A DNA stretch of 64,000 nucleotides from RHLJ01 sp965242845. Its GTDB lineage: Bacteria > Bacteroidota > Rhodothermia > Balneolales > Balneolaceae. The notes beneath the pieces are model-generated. The model did no database searches, was not told the DNA's origin, and saw nothing but the letters and a program-made list of their open reading frames with translations. The DNA is taken from contig CBDETC010000002.1 in NCBI GenBank assembly GCA_965242845.1, forward strand, positions 620,001 to 684,000, written 5' to 3'. Position numbers and translations under genes: made by a program. Position 1 is the first letter of the stretch. Each line of letters begins with the position of its first letter. Shown here piece by piece: positions 42,555 through 54,870 of the stretch.

Positions 42555-44879
42555 TCAGCGAATTATTACTACTTTTCCGATCCCTTTTTCGCTCCCATTA
42601 TTATCTGTAGAAACGACAAAATAAACCCCTGTTCCTAATCTATTCCCTGAATAATCAAGCCCATCCCAGCTTACCCGACCACCGGAAGTATTAAAAGAAG
42701 CTACAACGGTACCATCTACCCCTAAAACCCTTAACAACGTATCGTCTACTAATCCATCAATGACAATCTGATTGTGCCTGTCATAGGAGAATGGGTTTGG
42801 GAATACTTTTAAATCCTTCATCTTGCTGGAAGCAGCTTTAGGAACCCCCTGGTAACTCACCAATCCAAGATCTGTAGCAATAAATACCTCGCCAGTAATG
42901 TCATTCACTGCTATCGAGATAATATTATTCGAGATTAAGGGACTATTTTCTGTAGTGAATCTTTGCTCGATTCTACTTCCTTCTTCATTTACGACCCATA
43001 AACCTTGATTTACACTTCCAATCCATTTCTCATTAGCTCCATTTACCGCAATTGATGAAACGTTGACATCCCGGAGCAAAAAGCGAGATACAGCGGAAGT
43101 ATCTTCATTAATTAGCCATTGAGCACTTCTTTCTGACGAATTACTAGTGGTCGTAATAAATTGAGGAAAGATAAAGCGGGCTATTCCTCTGCTGGTTCCA
43201 ATCCAAACTTCATCATTCATATCCTGAACAATGGCATTTACCTGCTCATCTGGAAGGTTTCCGTTATTTGCATTCGAAATAAGTTTAACTCCTACATCAT
43301 CACTGACATCTTCAGCGTCTCCTGTATTCAGTACCAACAATCCTGAGCCATCTACTGTACTAGTCTGAAGAGTAATCCATTTTTGATCAAAGGAATCAAT
43401 AAATAAACCTACATACTCATCCTGGCTACTTAGCACCGAGCTCTTAGGAAATGAAATCCAGTCATCCTCACCAGGTTGTTGGTAGTACAAAGGAGTTCCA
43501 CCATACCTGCTAACCAACCATACGTCATCATTAGTATCGGTTCCTAATCCTGATACTACCGGAAATAGCGGATCGTCATCTTCCCACCCTCTTATGATCG
43601 AGTTAGTTTCATCGAATACCCTTACTTCTCCAGTCTCTTTTGTATGGCGAGCAACCCCTCTACCCCAGGCACCGAAGTAATAGTAATCGTTTGTAATAGT
43701 GGACGTAAAGGTCTGTTTAAAGCCAAGGCTACTCAATGTGCTATTATTCTGAGCGTTAACATTTAACCATTCGCCATTGTTAAGTATGTAGTACCCTTTA
43801 CCATTATCAATCGCGGAATTTCTAGCACTTTCATTTGTTGATGCTGCAATTAGAGTCCCACTATCAAAATTTAAAGCAGAGAAAAAGTTCTGATAGGGCC
43901 CATCTGAGATAATGAATTGAATTTCATCGCTGGAGGTATCGAAAACTCCGGAGCCCTGATCAAATGTACCGAAGTATATATTCTCACTGCTCGTTTCATA
44001 AAATATAGAGCTTATAGTTGTCCCTGTACTCTCTTCATTTAAAGAACTAAGCTCACTACCGTAAAAGATTCTTTCTCCTGATGAGGCCACAAAAAAGCCT
44101 TCCTGAAATAGATAATTGGATATTATTCTGTTGCCAAATTGTGTATTTATAGCCCAGGAATCTGATTCGAAAATATAATTTTCTGATCCAGTTGACGCAT
44201 AAATGCTATTTTCATTTACTGCTACAGCAGTTACTATATCCGAAACAAATCCATTGCTTTCATCATAGCTTGTCCAATTTGTAGATACAGTTAGTTCATC
44301 TTCTAATGAGCCCAGGGCAAGTCCTTCCAATGTGGCACAATAGATCGTGTCGTTTTTTATTTCAATATCTGTTACGGCTATCCCCCTTGTAAGACTCCCT
44401 AATGAATTAAAACTATTGGTAACAAACTCTCCTTCTATATCAAAAACAACCACCCCAAAATCTGTGGCAGCATAGAGCTCGTCTTCATAAACAACAAAAT
44501 CATTGATCCCTTTTTCTGTGAAGTTTGGAAAACGTGCTATATCTCCAATGTTGGTGATCTCATAAGAATCGGTATTTATAGCATCAATTCTTCCATCTAG
44601 ATATCCAACAAAGTACTTTGATGAATTAATGTCTAAAATCGCTGTTTGGCCGTCTAACCTTGACAGCCCATCAAGAGGAGTTAGTGTTCTAAGTTTCTCT
44701 CCTTCATTATAGTGTTCTACCCCTCCTGTTGAGGATACCCAAATGTTACCAGATTGGTCAGCTGAGGCATCAGTAACGGTTCTTGTAGAAGTGTAAATAT
44801 TCCAACTTCCTATATCTTGTGCAGAGAGTATGGTAGGGAAAAACAGGAAGAGTAAAATCAGCTTTTTAAAAAAATACAT
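42555..44879 (-). CDS. porZ: PorZ-like type IX secretion beta-propeller protein
   Basis: 774 residues, matching the usual PorZ length (about 775-780). Signal peptide to LSAQ (residues 1-20). Two-component-regulator-type propeller repeats run from about 25 to 680: SADQSGNIWVSSTGGVEHY, YEDELYAATDFGVVVFD, DMNDEVWIGTSRGIARF, VNGANEKWIGSVNQGLWVV. The C-terminal 85 residues are a T9SS-type domain: LKVFPNPFSYDRHNQIVIDG then GVYFVV. In Porphyromonas PorZ delivers A-LPS to the PorU sortase. Two glycosyltransferase genes follow in the operon. A generic T9SS cargo propeller remains possible. Confidence 0.68.
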   Translation of the reverse strand: MYFFKKLILLFLFFPTILSAQDIGSWNIYTSTRTVTDASADQSGNIWVSSTGGVEHYNEGEKLRTLTPLDGLSRLDGQTAILDINSSKYFVGYLDGRIDAINTDSYEITNIGDIARFPNFTEKGINDFVVYEDELYAATDFGVVVFDIEGEFVTNSFNSLGSLTRGIAVTDIEIKNDTIYCATLEGLALGSLEDELTVSTNWTSYDESNGFVSDIVTAVAVNENSIYASTGSENYIFESDSWAINTQFGNRIISNYLFQEGFFVASSGERIFYGSELSSLNEESTGTTISSIFYETSSENIYFGTFDQGSGVFDTSSDEIQFIISDGPYQNFFSALNFDSGTLIAASTNESARNSAIDNGKGYYILNNGEWLNVNAQNNSTLSSLGFKQTFTSTITNDYYYFGAWGRGVARHTKETGEVRVFDETNSIIRGWEDDDPLFPVVSGLGTDTNDDVWLVSRYGGTPLYYQQPGEDDWISFPKSSVLSSQDEYVGLFIDSFDQKWITLQTSTVDGSGLLVLNTGDAEDVSDDVGVKLISNANNGNLPDEQVNAIVQDMNDEVWIGTSRGIARFIFPQFITTTSNSSERSAQWLINEDTSAVSRFLLRDVNVSSIAVNGANEKWIGSVNQGLWVVNEEGSRIEQRFTTENSPLISNNIISIAVNDITGEVFIATDLGLVSYQGVPKAASSKMKDLKVFPNPFSYDRHNQIVIDGLVDDTLLRVLGVDGTVVASFNTSGGRVSWDGLDYSGNRLGTGVYFVVSTDNNGSEKGIGKVVIIR

Positions 44880-45007
44880 AAGTGTTTAACTACACTGTCT
44901 TATTTAACGATTGTAGCACTTATACCATATAGCTTTTTGTAGTTAATAATTACCGCTGATTCTAAAACGATTTATAATAAAAAGATTGTGAGAATAATGG
45001 GAATAAA

Positions 45008-45036
45008 AAAACCCCTTCTGTTTTGGAAGGGGTTTA
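45008..45036 (-). terminator. Intrinsic terminator of the rRNA operon
   Basis: AAACCCCTTC and GAAGGGGTTT form a ten-pair stem just beyond 5S; on the minus strand it ends in seven T. Confidence 0.88.
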
Positions 45037-45042
45037 AAGGGG

Positions 45043-45150
45043 GAGAGGCGGCGACCTACTCTACCGCAAAGCAGTACCATCGGCGCTGCAGGGCTTAACG
45101 GCCGTGTTCGGGATGGGAACGGGTGGAACCCCTGCGCAATAGCCACCTCA
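45043..45150 (-). rRNA. rrf: 5S ribosomal RNA
   Basis: About 108 nt. Helix I pairs the 5' GAGGTGGC with the 3' GCCGCCTC. The conserved CCCATCCCGAACACGG loop and the AGCGCCGATGGTACTGC segment are present. It is last in the operon, about 150 nt after 23S; that spacer contains two hairpins. The ends are estimated from helix I. Confidence 0.93.
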
Positions 45151-45200
45151 ATCAAGTTCTTGTGTTGGCTGATCAATATGTCAGTAAGTTTTTTGACATG

Positions 45201-45294
45201 GTCCCGGCGTTGAGGCCGGGATAAAGAAGAAGCAAGTATGTTATTTGTGTGCTAGTATGCCAGGCTTGCCCCGCAGTGTGCTGCAGTGCAAGCC
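45201..45294. repeat. Two palindromic elements in the 23S-5S spacer
   Basis: A stem TCCCGGC/GCCGGGA at 45202-45221 and a longer one, GGCTTGC/GCAAGCC with inner GCAG/CTGC, at 45263-45294. Both fold in the transcript and may guide processing or be short mobile palindromes. Confidence 0.55.
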
Positions 45295-45298
45295 ATAT

Positions 45299-48174
<2,876 letters not shown>

Positions 48175-48518
48175 ATATGGCTTGCACCACCCACCCTCGC
48201 GGGTTTTGTGTGCTCGCCTAGCTTGTTTGGTTCTATTGTGGTCCCGACAATTGCCATTGCCGGGATACCTTAGGCGCATCCCAACCGAAGTCGGGATACA
48301 TTTTTTTGGTTTAATACTTTACAGTATCAAGCCTTTACATTGTTACTTCTTCACCATGTCAAAGAACTTGCCCGCCGGGCGGGCAGCCTGTGTATTGGTT
48401 AAGTTCACCGCTTCTAACGAAGCACATCCCTCAAACAACAAACATTCTTTCAAGTTGTAGCCAGCCCGGGAACACCGTTCCTCTCACTACTGTCTACGTC
48501 AATAATTTCAAATTCTTG
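48175..48518. other. 23S - tRNA-Ala spacer with processing stem and palindromes
   Basis: About 345 bp with no gene. It begins with the 23S processing arm (48175-48186) and then contains short palindromes: TCCCG...CGGGA (48242-48265), ATCCC...GGGAT (48278-48297) and the perfect GCCCGCC-G-GGCGGGC (48370-48384). The same CCCGA/TCGGG kind of element occurs at 24154 and in the 23S-5S spacer. Confidence 0.65.
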
Positions 48519-48592
48519 TGGAGCTACGGGGATTCGAACCCCGGACCCCCTGCTTGCAAAGCAGGTGCTCTAGCCAGCTGAGCTATAGCCCC
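48519..48592 (-). tRNA. tRNA-Ala (TGC)
   Basis: 74 nt, full cloverleaf: acceptor GGGGCTA with TAGCTCC, anticodon loop TTTGCAA (TGC), T-loop TTCGAAT. CCA is not encoded; the base after the discriminator A starts CAAG. Standard position in the rRNA spacer. Confidence 0.97.
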
Positions 48593-48609
48593 ATGCAATA
48601 CCTTAAAAG

Positions 48610-48683
<74 letters not shown>

Positions 48684-48754
48684 CCATTAGGGCTCATCCC
48701 AACACACGTTGGGAAGCCACCTTGCTGGAAGGCCAGCTCCGGCCTTGCGCAAAA

Positions 48755-48773
48755 GCAAAAAACAGATTGTTTG
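48755..48773 (-). other. 16S processing stem, 3' arm
   Basis: This 19-mer (GCAAAAAACAGATTGTTTG) is the exact reverse complement of 50440-50458 upstream of 16S. The pair closes a long precursor stem around 16S, the expected RNase III substrate. Confidence 0.8.
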
Positions 48774-48825
48774 CCACGAGCTTCGCGTAAGTTCGTAGTC
48801 CTAAGTTATTAGAACAGCTCTCCGT

Positions 48826-50360
<1,535 letters not shown>

Positions 50361-50439
50361 TAATAAAAAATATATACTCTGTGAGCCGACCCTACGCTCT
50401 CCTCATTCAAAAGAATTTCAGAGCTAATTAAAGCTCGCA

Positions 50440-50458
50440 CAAACAATCTGTTTTTTGC
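50440..50458 (-). other. 16S processing stem, 5' arm
   Basis: Exact complement of 48755-48773. A GCTCG on its outer side also matches the trailer (with gaps), so the stem is longer than 19 bp. Confidence 0.8.
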
Positions 50459-50514
50459 TTCCACTATTTCAGAGAACAATATCTTGGGCATCAAATAATT
50501 TCCAAGACAGATTC

Positions 50515-50546
50515 CAAAGATACGGGATAAATCAATCAGATGTCAA
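50515..50546 (-). promoter_or_regulatory. rRNA operon promoter
   Basis: On the minus strand TTGACA (50546-50541) is followed after 18 bp by TATCTTTG (50522-50515), which fits both a sigma70 -35 element and the Bacteroidota -7 box TAnnTTTG. It lies about 155 bp before the 16S 5' end, leaving room for the leader that carries the processing arm. Confidence 0.65.
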
Positions 50547-50594
50547 TAACTATCTGAACTTTTTTTCTACTTTTTTTCCCAAACTTTGGAGCAT

Positions 50595-50634
50595 AAAAAA
50601 AGAAGTATAACTCGGTAGCTACACTTCTTTTTTA
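50595..50634 (-). terminator. Terminator of the alpha operon
   Basis: AAGAAGTGTA and TATACTTCTT (one wobble) make a ten-pair stem, and on the minus strand the right arm runs into seven T. It starts 17 nt past the rplQ stop and separates the ribosomal protein genes from the rRNA promoter. Confidence 0.85.
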
Positions 50635-50650
50635 AAAGGATTTGAGAGGA

Positions 50651-51262
50651 TTACTTTTTTTCTTCTTCCTCTTCTTCAGTATCAGTTTCAGAAGCTTCTT
50701 CCTCAACTGCATCACTTTCTGCAGTTACTTCTTCTTCAGAACTTTCCTCAGTAGCAGTCACTTCTTCTTCTGTAGCAACAGCATCAGCTTCTTCAGCTAC
50801 CGTTTCCTCTACCGCCTCAACAGTTGTTGCCTCAGTAGCTGCTGTAGATTTCTTGGTTCTTCGAGTACGCTTCTTCTTGGTAGTCTTGCCTTCAGGCTGA
50901 ATATCATTGTAATCAACCAATTCAATCACAGCCATTTCGGCTCCATCACCTTGCCTGAAGCCAATTTTAATTACACGAGTATATCCACCAGGACGATCCT
51001 TTGATTTTGGACCAACTTCAGCAAAAAGAGCTTTTACAGTTTCTTTATCCTGAAGGCTGGAAAACACTTCTTTTCTATTGAGGTGATTATCCTCTTTAGC
51101 GCGAGTAATTATTGGCTCAATGAATCGGCGAAGCTCTTTCGCTTTGGCTACGGTAGTAACAATCCGGTGCTCTCTAACAAGAGCAGTAGCTAATGCACGC
51201 ATTGTTGCTCTTCTGTGAGCAGCGGTACGACTTAGTTTTCTACCTTTTACTTTATGGCGCAT
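50651..51262 (-). CDS. rplQ: Ribosomal protein L17 with long acidic tail
   Basis: 203 residues. The L17 core is residues 1-118 (MRHKVKGRKLSRTAAHRRA, then GGYTRVIKIGFRQGDGAEMA). It is followed by a basic patch (KKKRTRRTKK) and then about 75 residues made mostly of Glu, Ala, Thr and Asp, ending in EEEEEEKK. Core L17 is about 120-130 residues, so the tail is an extension, as seen in shorter form in other FCB L17 proteins. Last gene of the alpha operon, 16 nt after rpoA. Confidence 0.95.
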   Translation of the reverse strand: MRHKVKGRKLSRTAAHRRATMRALATALVREHRIVTTVAKAKELRRFIEPIITRAKEDNHLNRKEVFSSLQDKETVKALFAEVGPKSKDRPGGYTRVIKIGFRQGDGAEMAVIELVDYNDIQPEGKTTKKKRTRRTKKSTAATEATTVEAVEETVAEEADAVATEEEVTATEESSEEEVTAESDAVEEEASETDTEEEEEEKK

Positions 51263-51278
51263 GATTTAATTTCCTTTC

Positions 51279-52250
51279 TTAGTCTAAATACTTGGATACA
51301 TCCATACCGAATTGAAGATTTTTTTCTTCAATTACTTCAATCAATTCAGTAAGAGATTTCTTTCCAAAGTTTCTGAATTTCAATAGGTCTTGCTCATCTC
51401 TTGCAACTAGTTCACCAATTGAATTGATGTTTGCAGATTTCAAGCAGTTGTAGGCACGAACACTCAAGTTCAAGTCTTCAATACTAGTTCGAAGAAGGTT
51501 TGCAATTCTCTGCTTCTCAGCATCAACTTCCTCTTCTTCCTGAGTAAATGGTTCTTCAATTTTTTCAGTGATGAACTTCTCAATGTGCTCTTTAAGAATT
51601 TTACCTGCTAGTGTTAACGCTTCTTTTGCATTAACAGAACCATCAGTTTCTACATCCATTACAAGTTTTTCATAGTCAGTTCTTTGTCCTACGCGAACGT
51701 TTTCAACATTGAACTTAACAGACTTGATTGGGGTGTAGATCGCATCGATAGCAATAAGGTTTACATCTTCTTCATCAAAAGAGATTTCTTCTGCAGGAAC
51801 ATAGCCTCTTCCACGTCCTACGCGAAGCTCGATTTCAAGCTCAGCATCATCAGCTAGATGAGCAATTACATGATCTGTATTTAATACTTCGTACTCAGCA
51901 GTAGCATTATCAATATCACCAGCAGTAAGCGTACCACTTCCTTTTTTGCTGATGTGAATTACTCCACCACTTTGCTCAACCTGCTTGAAACGTACCTGCT
52001 TGAAGTTTAAGATGATTTCATAAACATCCTCTTTTACTCCTTTAATGCTGGAATACTCATGATCAACACCATTAATCTTTACGGCATTGATTGCTATACC
52101 AGGAAGTGAAGAGAGAAGTACTCTTCGAAATGAATTTCCGATCGTAACGCCAAAACCTCTTTCTAGCGGTTGAAGGACAAACGTACCGAAGTTGTCATCA
52201 TCTTTAACAACATCGAGGCTTTCTGGCATTTGAATACTATAGTTACTCAT
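51279..52250 (-). CDS. rpoA: RNA polymerase subunit alpha
   Basis: 323 residues, normal length. The N-terminal dimerisation domain has FGVTIGNSFRRVLLSSLPG and the C-terminal DNA-binding domain has TSIEDLNLSVRAYNCLKSAN, INSIGELV and FRNFGKKSLTEL. The linker at about 235-245 is acidic (TQEEEEVDAEK). Situated between rpsD and rplQ as in most bacteria. Confidence 0.98.
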   Translation of the reverse strand: MSNYSIQMPESLDVVKDDDNFGTFVLQPLERGFGVTIGNSFRRVLLSSLPGIAINAVKINGVDHEYSSIKGVKEDVYEIILNFKQVRFKQVEQSGGVIHISKKGSGTLTAGDIDNATAEYEVLNTDHVIAHLADDAELEIELRVGRGRGYVPAEEISFDEEDVNLIAIDAIYTPIKSVKFNVENVRVGQRTDYEKLVMDVETDGSVNAKEALTLAGKILKEHIEKFITEKIEEPFTQEEEEVDAEKQRIANLLRTSIEDLNLSVRAYNCLKSANINSIGELVARDEQDLLKFRNFGKKSLTELIEVIEEKNLQFGMDVSKYLD

Positions 52251-52273
52251 AGTGATACGGTAAACTTTTAAAA

Positions 52274-52879
52274 TTACTTGGAATAAAGCTCAACAATAAG
52301 CTGAACATTGATGTTTTCTGGAATCTCTTCCATAGTGGGCTCATAAAGGAATTTTCCAGTAGTAGATTTTGCATCTACTTCAACCCACTTGTATTTATTG
52401 CGAGGAGCACTACTTAATGAATCCTGTACCAATTCAAGATTTCTTGATTTTGGTCGCAGCGAAATAATATCACCTGGCTTAACAGCATAAGATGGAATGT
52501 TAACGGTACTTCCATTTACTACAATGTGCTTATGAGAAACAAGCTGACGTGCCTGACGACGGGTTTTTGTGAATCCCATTCTAAACACAGTATTGTCAAG
52601 TCTTGACTCAAGAGATTGGAGTAATACTTCACCAGTTACACCATCTTTAGCACTAGCAGCTTCATACAGGTTACGGAATTGCTTTTCAAGCAAGCCATAA
52701 GTGTATTTTGCCTTCTGCTTCTCTTCAAGCTGAACAGCGTATTCTGATTTTCTTTGGAATCTTGATCGGCCGTGCTGACCTGGACCATAAGGCTTTCTTT
52801 CAAGAGCTTTACTTGCTCCGAAAATTGGCTCTTTAAACCTTCTCGCCTTTTTCTGTTTTGGACCTCTGTATCTTGCCAT
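52274..52879 (-). CDS. rpsD: Ribosomal protein S4
   Basis: 201 residues. MARYRGPKQKKARRF at the start, then the S4 RNA-binding domain LESRLDNTVFRMGFTKTRRQ and ARQLVSHKHIVVNGS. The N-terminal zinc-binding cysteines of some S4 proteins are absent (zinc-free form). S4 starts small-subunit assembly and usually autoregulates the alpha operon. It precedes rpoA by 23 nt. Confidence 0.98.
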   Translation of the reverse strand: MARYRGPKQKKARRFKEPIFGASKALERKPYGPGQHGRSRFQRKSEYAVQLEEKQKAKYTYGLLEKQFRNLYEAASAKDGVTGEVLLQSLESRLDNTVFRMGFTKTRRQARQLVSHKHIVVNGSTVNIPSYAVKPGDIISLRPKSRNLELVQDSLSSAPRNKYKWVEVDAKSTTGKFLYEPTMEEIPENINVQLIVELYSK

Positions 52880-52899
52880 TTGCTATTACAATAAACTGA

Positions 52900-53307
52900 T
52901 TAAACTCTTCTTCTTTTTGGTGGGCGACATCCGTTATGTGGGATTGGAGTCTTATCTACAATAGATGAGATTTCTAATCCAACATTTGCCATCGCTCTAA
53001 CTGCAGCCTCCCGGCCAGAACCAGGACCTTTTACGAATACTTCTACTCTTCTTAATCCCATTTCGTGGGCAGCTCTAGCAGCAGTTTCTGCACTCAATTG
53101 AGCAGCATAAGGAGTATTTTTTCTGGATCCTTTGAATCCTTCTTTTCCAGCTGAAGACCAAGAGAGAACATTTCCATTAGCATCGGTAATAGTTACGATC
53201 ACGTTATTAAAGGTAGCTTTTACAAAAGCCATACCATTAGGATCGCTTACCTGCTTTTTCTTTTTTCTCTTAGCTCCTGCGGCTGAACTTGATTGCTTCT
53301 TAGCCAT
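52900..53307 (-). CDS. rpsK: Ribosomal protein S11
   Basis: 135 residues with a Lys-rich N-terminus (AKRKKKKQVSDPNG) and the conserved core ATFNNVIVTITDANGNVLSW, then GPGSGREAAVRA and TPIPHNGCRPPKRRRV. It lines the mRNA exit (Shine-Dalgarno cleft) of the 30S platform. It follows rpsM by 19 nt. Confidence 0.98.
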   Translation of the reverse strand: MAKKQSSSAAGAKRKKKKQVSDPNGMAFVKATFNNVIVTITDANGNVLSWSSAGKEGFKGSRKNTPYAAQLSAETAARAAHEMGLRRVEVFVKGPGSGREAAVRAMANVGLEISSIVDKTPIPHNGCRPPKRRRV

Positions 53308-53326
53308 GATTACTTTTCAATTAAAA

Positions 53327-53704
53327 TTACTTAGTAGCTTTTTTCTTGTTGGCGACGGTTCGCTTTTTACCCTTTCGAGTACGGGCATTGGTCTGAGTTC
53401 TTTGACCTCTAACCGGAAGCCCCTTACGGTGTCTCACTCCTCTGTAACTTCCGATCTCGATAAGACGACGGATGTTACCATTCACTTCACTACGTAGAGC
53501 ACCTTCTACTTTATATTCTTCATCAATCATGGTACGGATTGCACTCACTTGCTCATCAGACCAATCCTGCACTTTGATACTTTCATCAATATCTAAAGTA
53601 GAAAGGATGTGATGAGATTGAGAACGTCCAATCCCATGAATATAAGTAAGGCCTATTAGCCCTCTTTTTTGTTTTGGTAAATCAATTCCTGCGATTCGTG
53701 CCAT
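53327..53704 (-). CDS. rpsM: Ribosomal protein S13
   Basis: 125 residues. MARIAGIDLPKQKRGLIGLT, the helix-two-turn-helix region, then RGVRHRKGLPVRGQRTQTNA and a basic C-terminal tail (KGKKRTVANKKKATK) that contacts tRNA in the P site. It follows rpmJ by 14 nt. Confidence 0.98.
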   Translation of the reverse strand: MARIAGIDLPKQKRGLIGLTYIHGIGRSQSHHILSTLDIDESIKVQDWSDEQVSAIRTMIDEEYKVEGALRSEVNGNIRRLIEIGSYRGVRHRKGLPVRGQRTQTNARTRKGKKRTVANKKKATK

Positions 53705-53718
53705 ATATACTTATGCAA

Positions 53719-53835
53719 TTATCCCTGACGCTGCTTGTGGCGTGGGTTTTTCTTATTGATTACATACAAACGACCTTTGCGTCTTACAATCTTGTCGTCT
53801 GAGCTTCTTTTTTTAACCGAAGATCTTGTTTTCAT
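53719..53835 (-). CDS. rpmJ: Ribosomal protein L36, zinc-free form
   Basis: 38 residues: MKTRSSVKKRSSDDKIVRRK, continuing GRLYVINKKNPRHKQRQG. The C+ form of L36 holds zinc with three Cys and one His; here every Cys is replaced, leaving only His33, so no zinc is bound. The RRKGRxYVI and KQRQG signatures are intact. It lies between infA (11 nt) and rpsM (14 nt). Confidence 0.95.
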   Translation of the reverse strand: MKTRSSVKKRSSDDKIVRRKGRLYVINKKNPRHKQRQG

Positions 53836-53846
53836 GTCTACAGTAG

Positions 53847-54065
53847 TTATTTGTATCGATAGGTAATTCGTCCTTTAGTCAAATCATATGGAGACATCTC
53901 TACAGCAACTTTATCTCCTGGAAGAATTTTGATGTAGTACATCCTCATCTTTCCAGAAACATGAGCAAGTATTTCATGCCCATTCTCCAACTGCACTCTA
54001 AACTGTGCATTTGGAAGTGCTTCTAAGATTTCACCATCCTGTTTGATCGGCTCTTGTTTAGCCAT
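53847..54065 (-). CDS. infA: Translation initiation factor IF-1
   Basis: 72 residues, one S1-like OB fold: DGEILEALPNAQFRVQLENG, HEILAHVSGKMRMYYIKILP and DLTKGRITYRYK. It binds the A site during initiation. Its start overlaps the end of map by 8 nt. Confidence 0.97.
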   Translation of the reverse strand: MAKQEPIKQDGEILEALPNAQFRVQLENGHEILAHVSGKMRMYYIKILPGDKVAVEMSPYDLTKGRITYRYK

Positions 54066-54867
54066 ACTGAATTACATTATCTTGATTTTTCGACAGCTCG
54101 GCAATATAGTCAAAAGTACTGAGAATTTCAGCACTTCCTTCCCTCACAACGATATCATGTTCGAAGTGAGCGGATATTTTTCCGTCGGCCGTAACTACCG
54201 TCCAACCATCTTTCAACGTTTTTACTTTCCACGAACCCATATTAATCATGGGTTCAATCGCAAGGGTCATACCTGATCGCAGGCGCTCCCCTTTTCCTTT
54301 TCTTCCATAGTTAGGTACTGAAGGATCTTCGTGTAACGATTTTCCTAATCCATGCCCAACTAAATCTCTTACTACGCCATAGCCTTCGTTTTCGCAATGA
54401 GCCTGAATGGAATTTCCAATATCTCCCATCCTATTGCCATGAATGGCATGCTCAATCCCAAGATAAAGTGACTCAAGAGTAGTACGTAATAAATTCAGCA
54501 CCTCATCATCACAATCTCCAACTGCAAAAGTGAATGCATGATCACCGAAGTAACCATCTTTTTCTACTCCACAGTCAACTGAGACTATGTCTCCTTCATT
54601 AAGAACTCGATCTCCTGGGATTCCATGTACAACTTCTTCATTTACTGAAATACAAAGCGTACCAGGAAATGGATTATTACTCGGACCATAGCCTTTGAAA
54701 GCAGGTCTGGCATTATTTGCCTTTATATAATCCTCCGCAATCCGATCAAGTTTTCCAGTAGTAACTCCTGGCTCAATATATTTTCCAACTTGGCCAAGTG
54801 TTCTGGAAACAAGCTGCGCACTTTCGCGCATCTTGTCGACTTCGGATTCACTTTTAAGGTAGATCAT
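54058..54867 (-). CDS. map: Methionine aminopeptidase, type I
   Basis: 269 residues. The five metal ligands are visible in order: Asp in VSVDCGVEKDG, Asp in GYFGDHAFTF, His in VGHGLGKSLHEDP, Glu in MTLAIEPMINMG and Glu in SAHFEHDIVV. It removes the N-terminal Met of nascent chains. It starts 3 nt after secY and overlaps infA by 8 nt. Confidence 0.98.
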   Translation of the reverse strand: MIYLKSESEVDKMRESAQLVSRTLGQVGKYIEPGVTTGKLDRIAEDYIKANNARPAFKGYGPSNNPFPGTLCISVNEEVVHGIPGDRVLNEGDIVSVDCGVEKDGYFGDHAFTFAVGDCDDEVLNLLRTTLESLYLGIEHAIHGNRMGDIGNSIQAHCENEGYGVVRDLVGHGLGKSLHEDPSVPNYGRKGKGERLRSGMTLAIEPMINMGSWKVKTLKDGWTVVTADGKISAHFEHDIVVREGSAEILSTFDYIAELSKNQDNVIQYG

Positions 54868-54870
54868 TTT

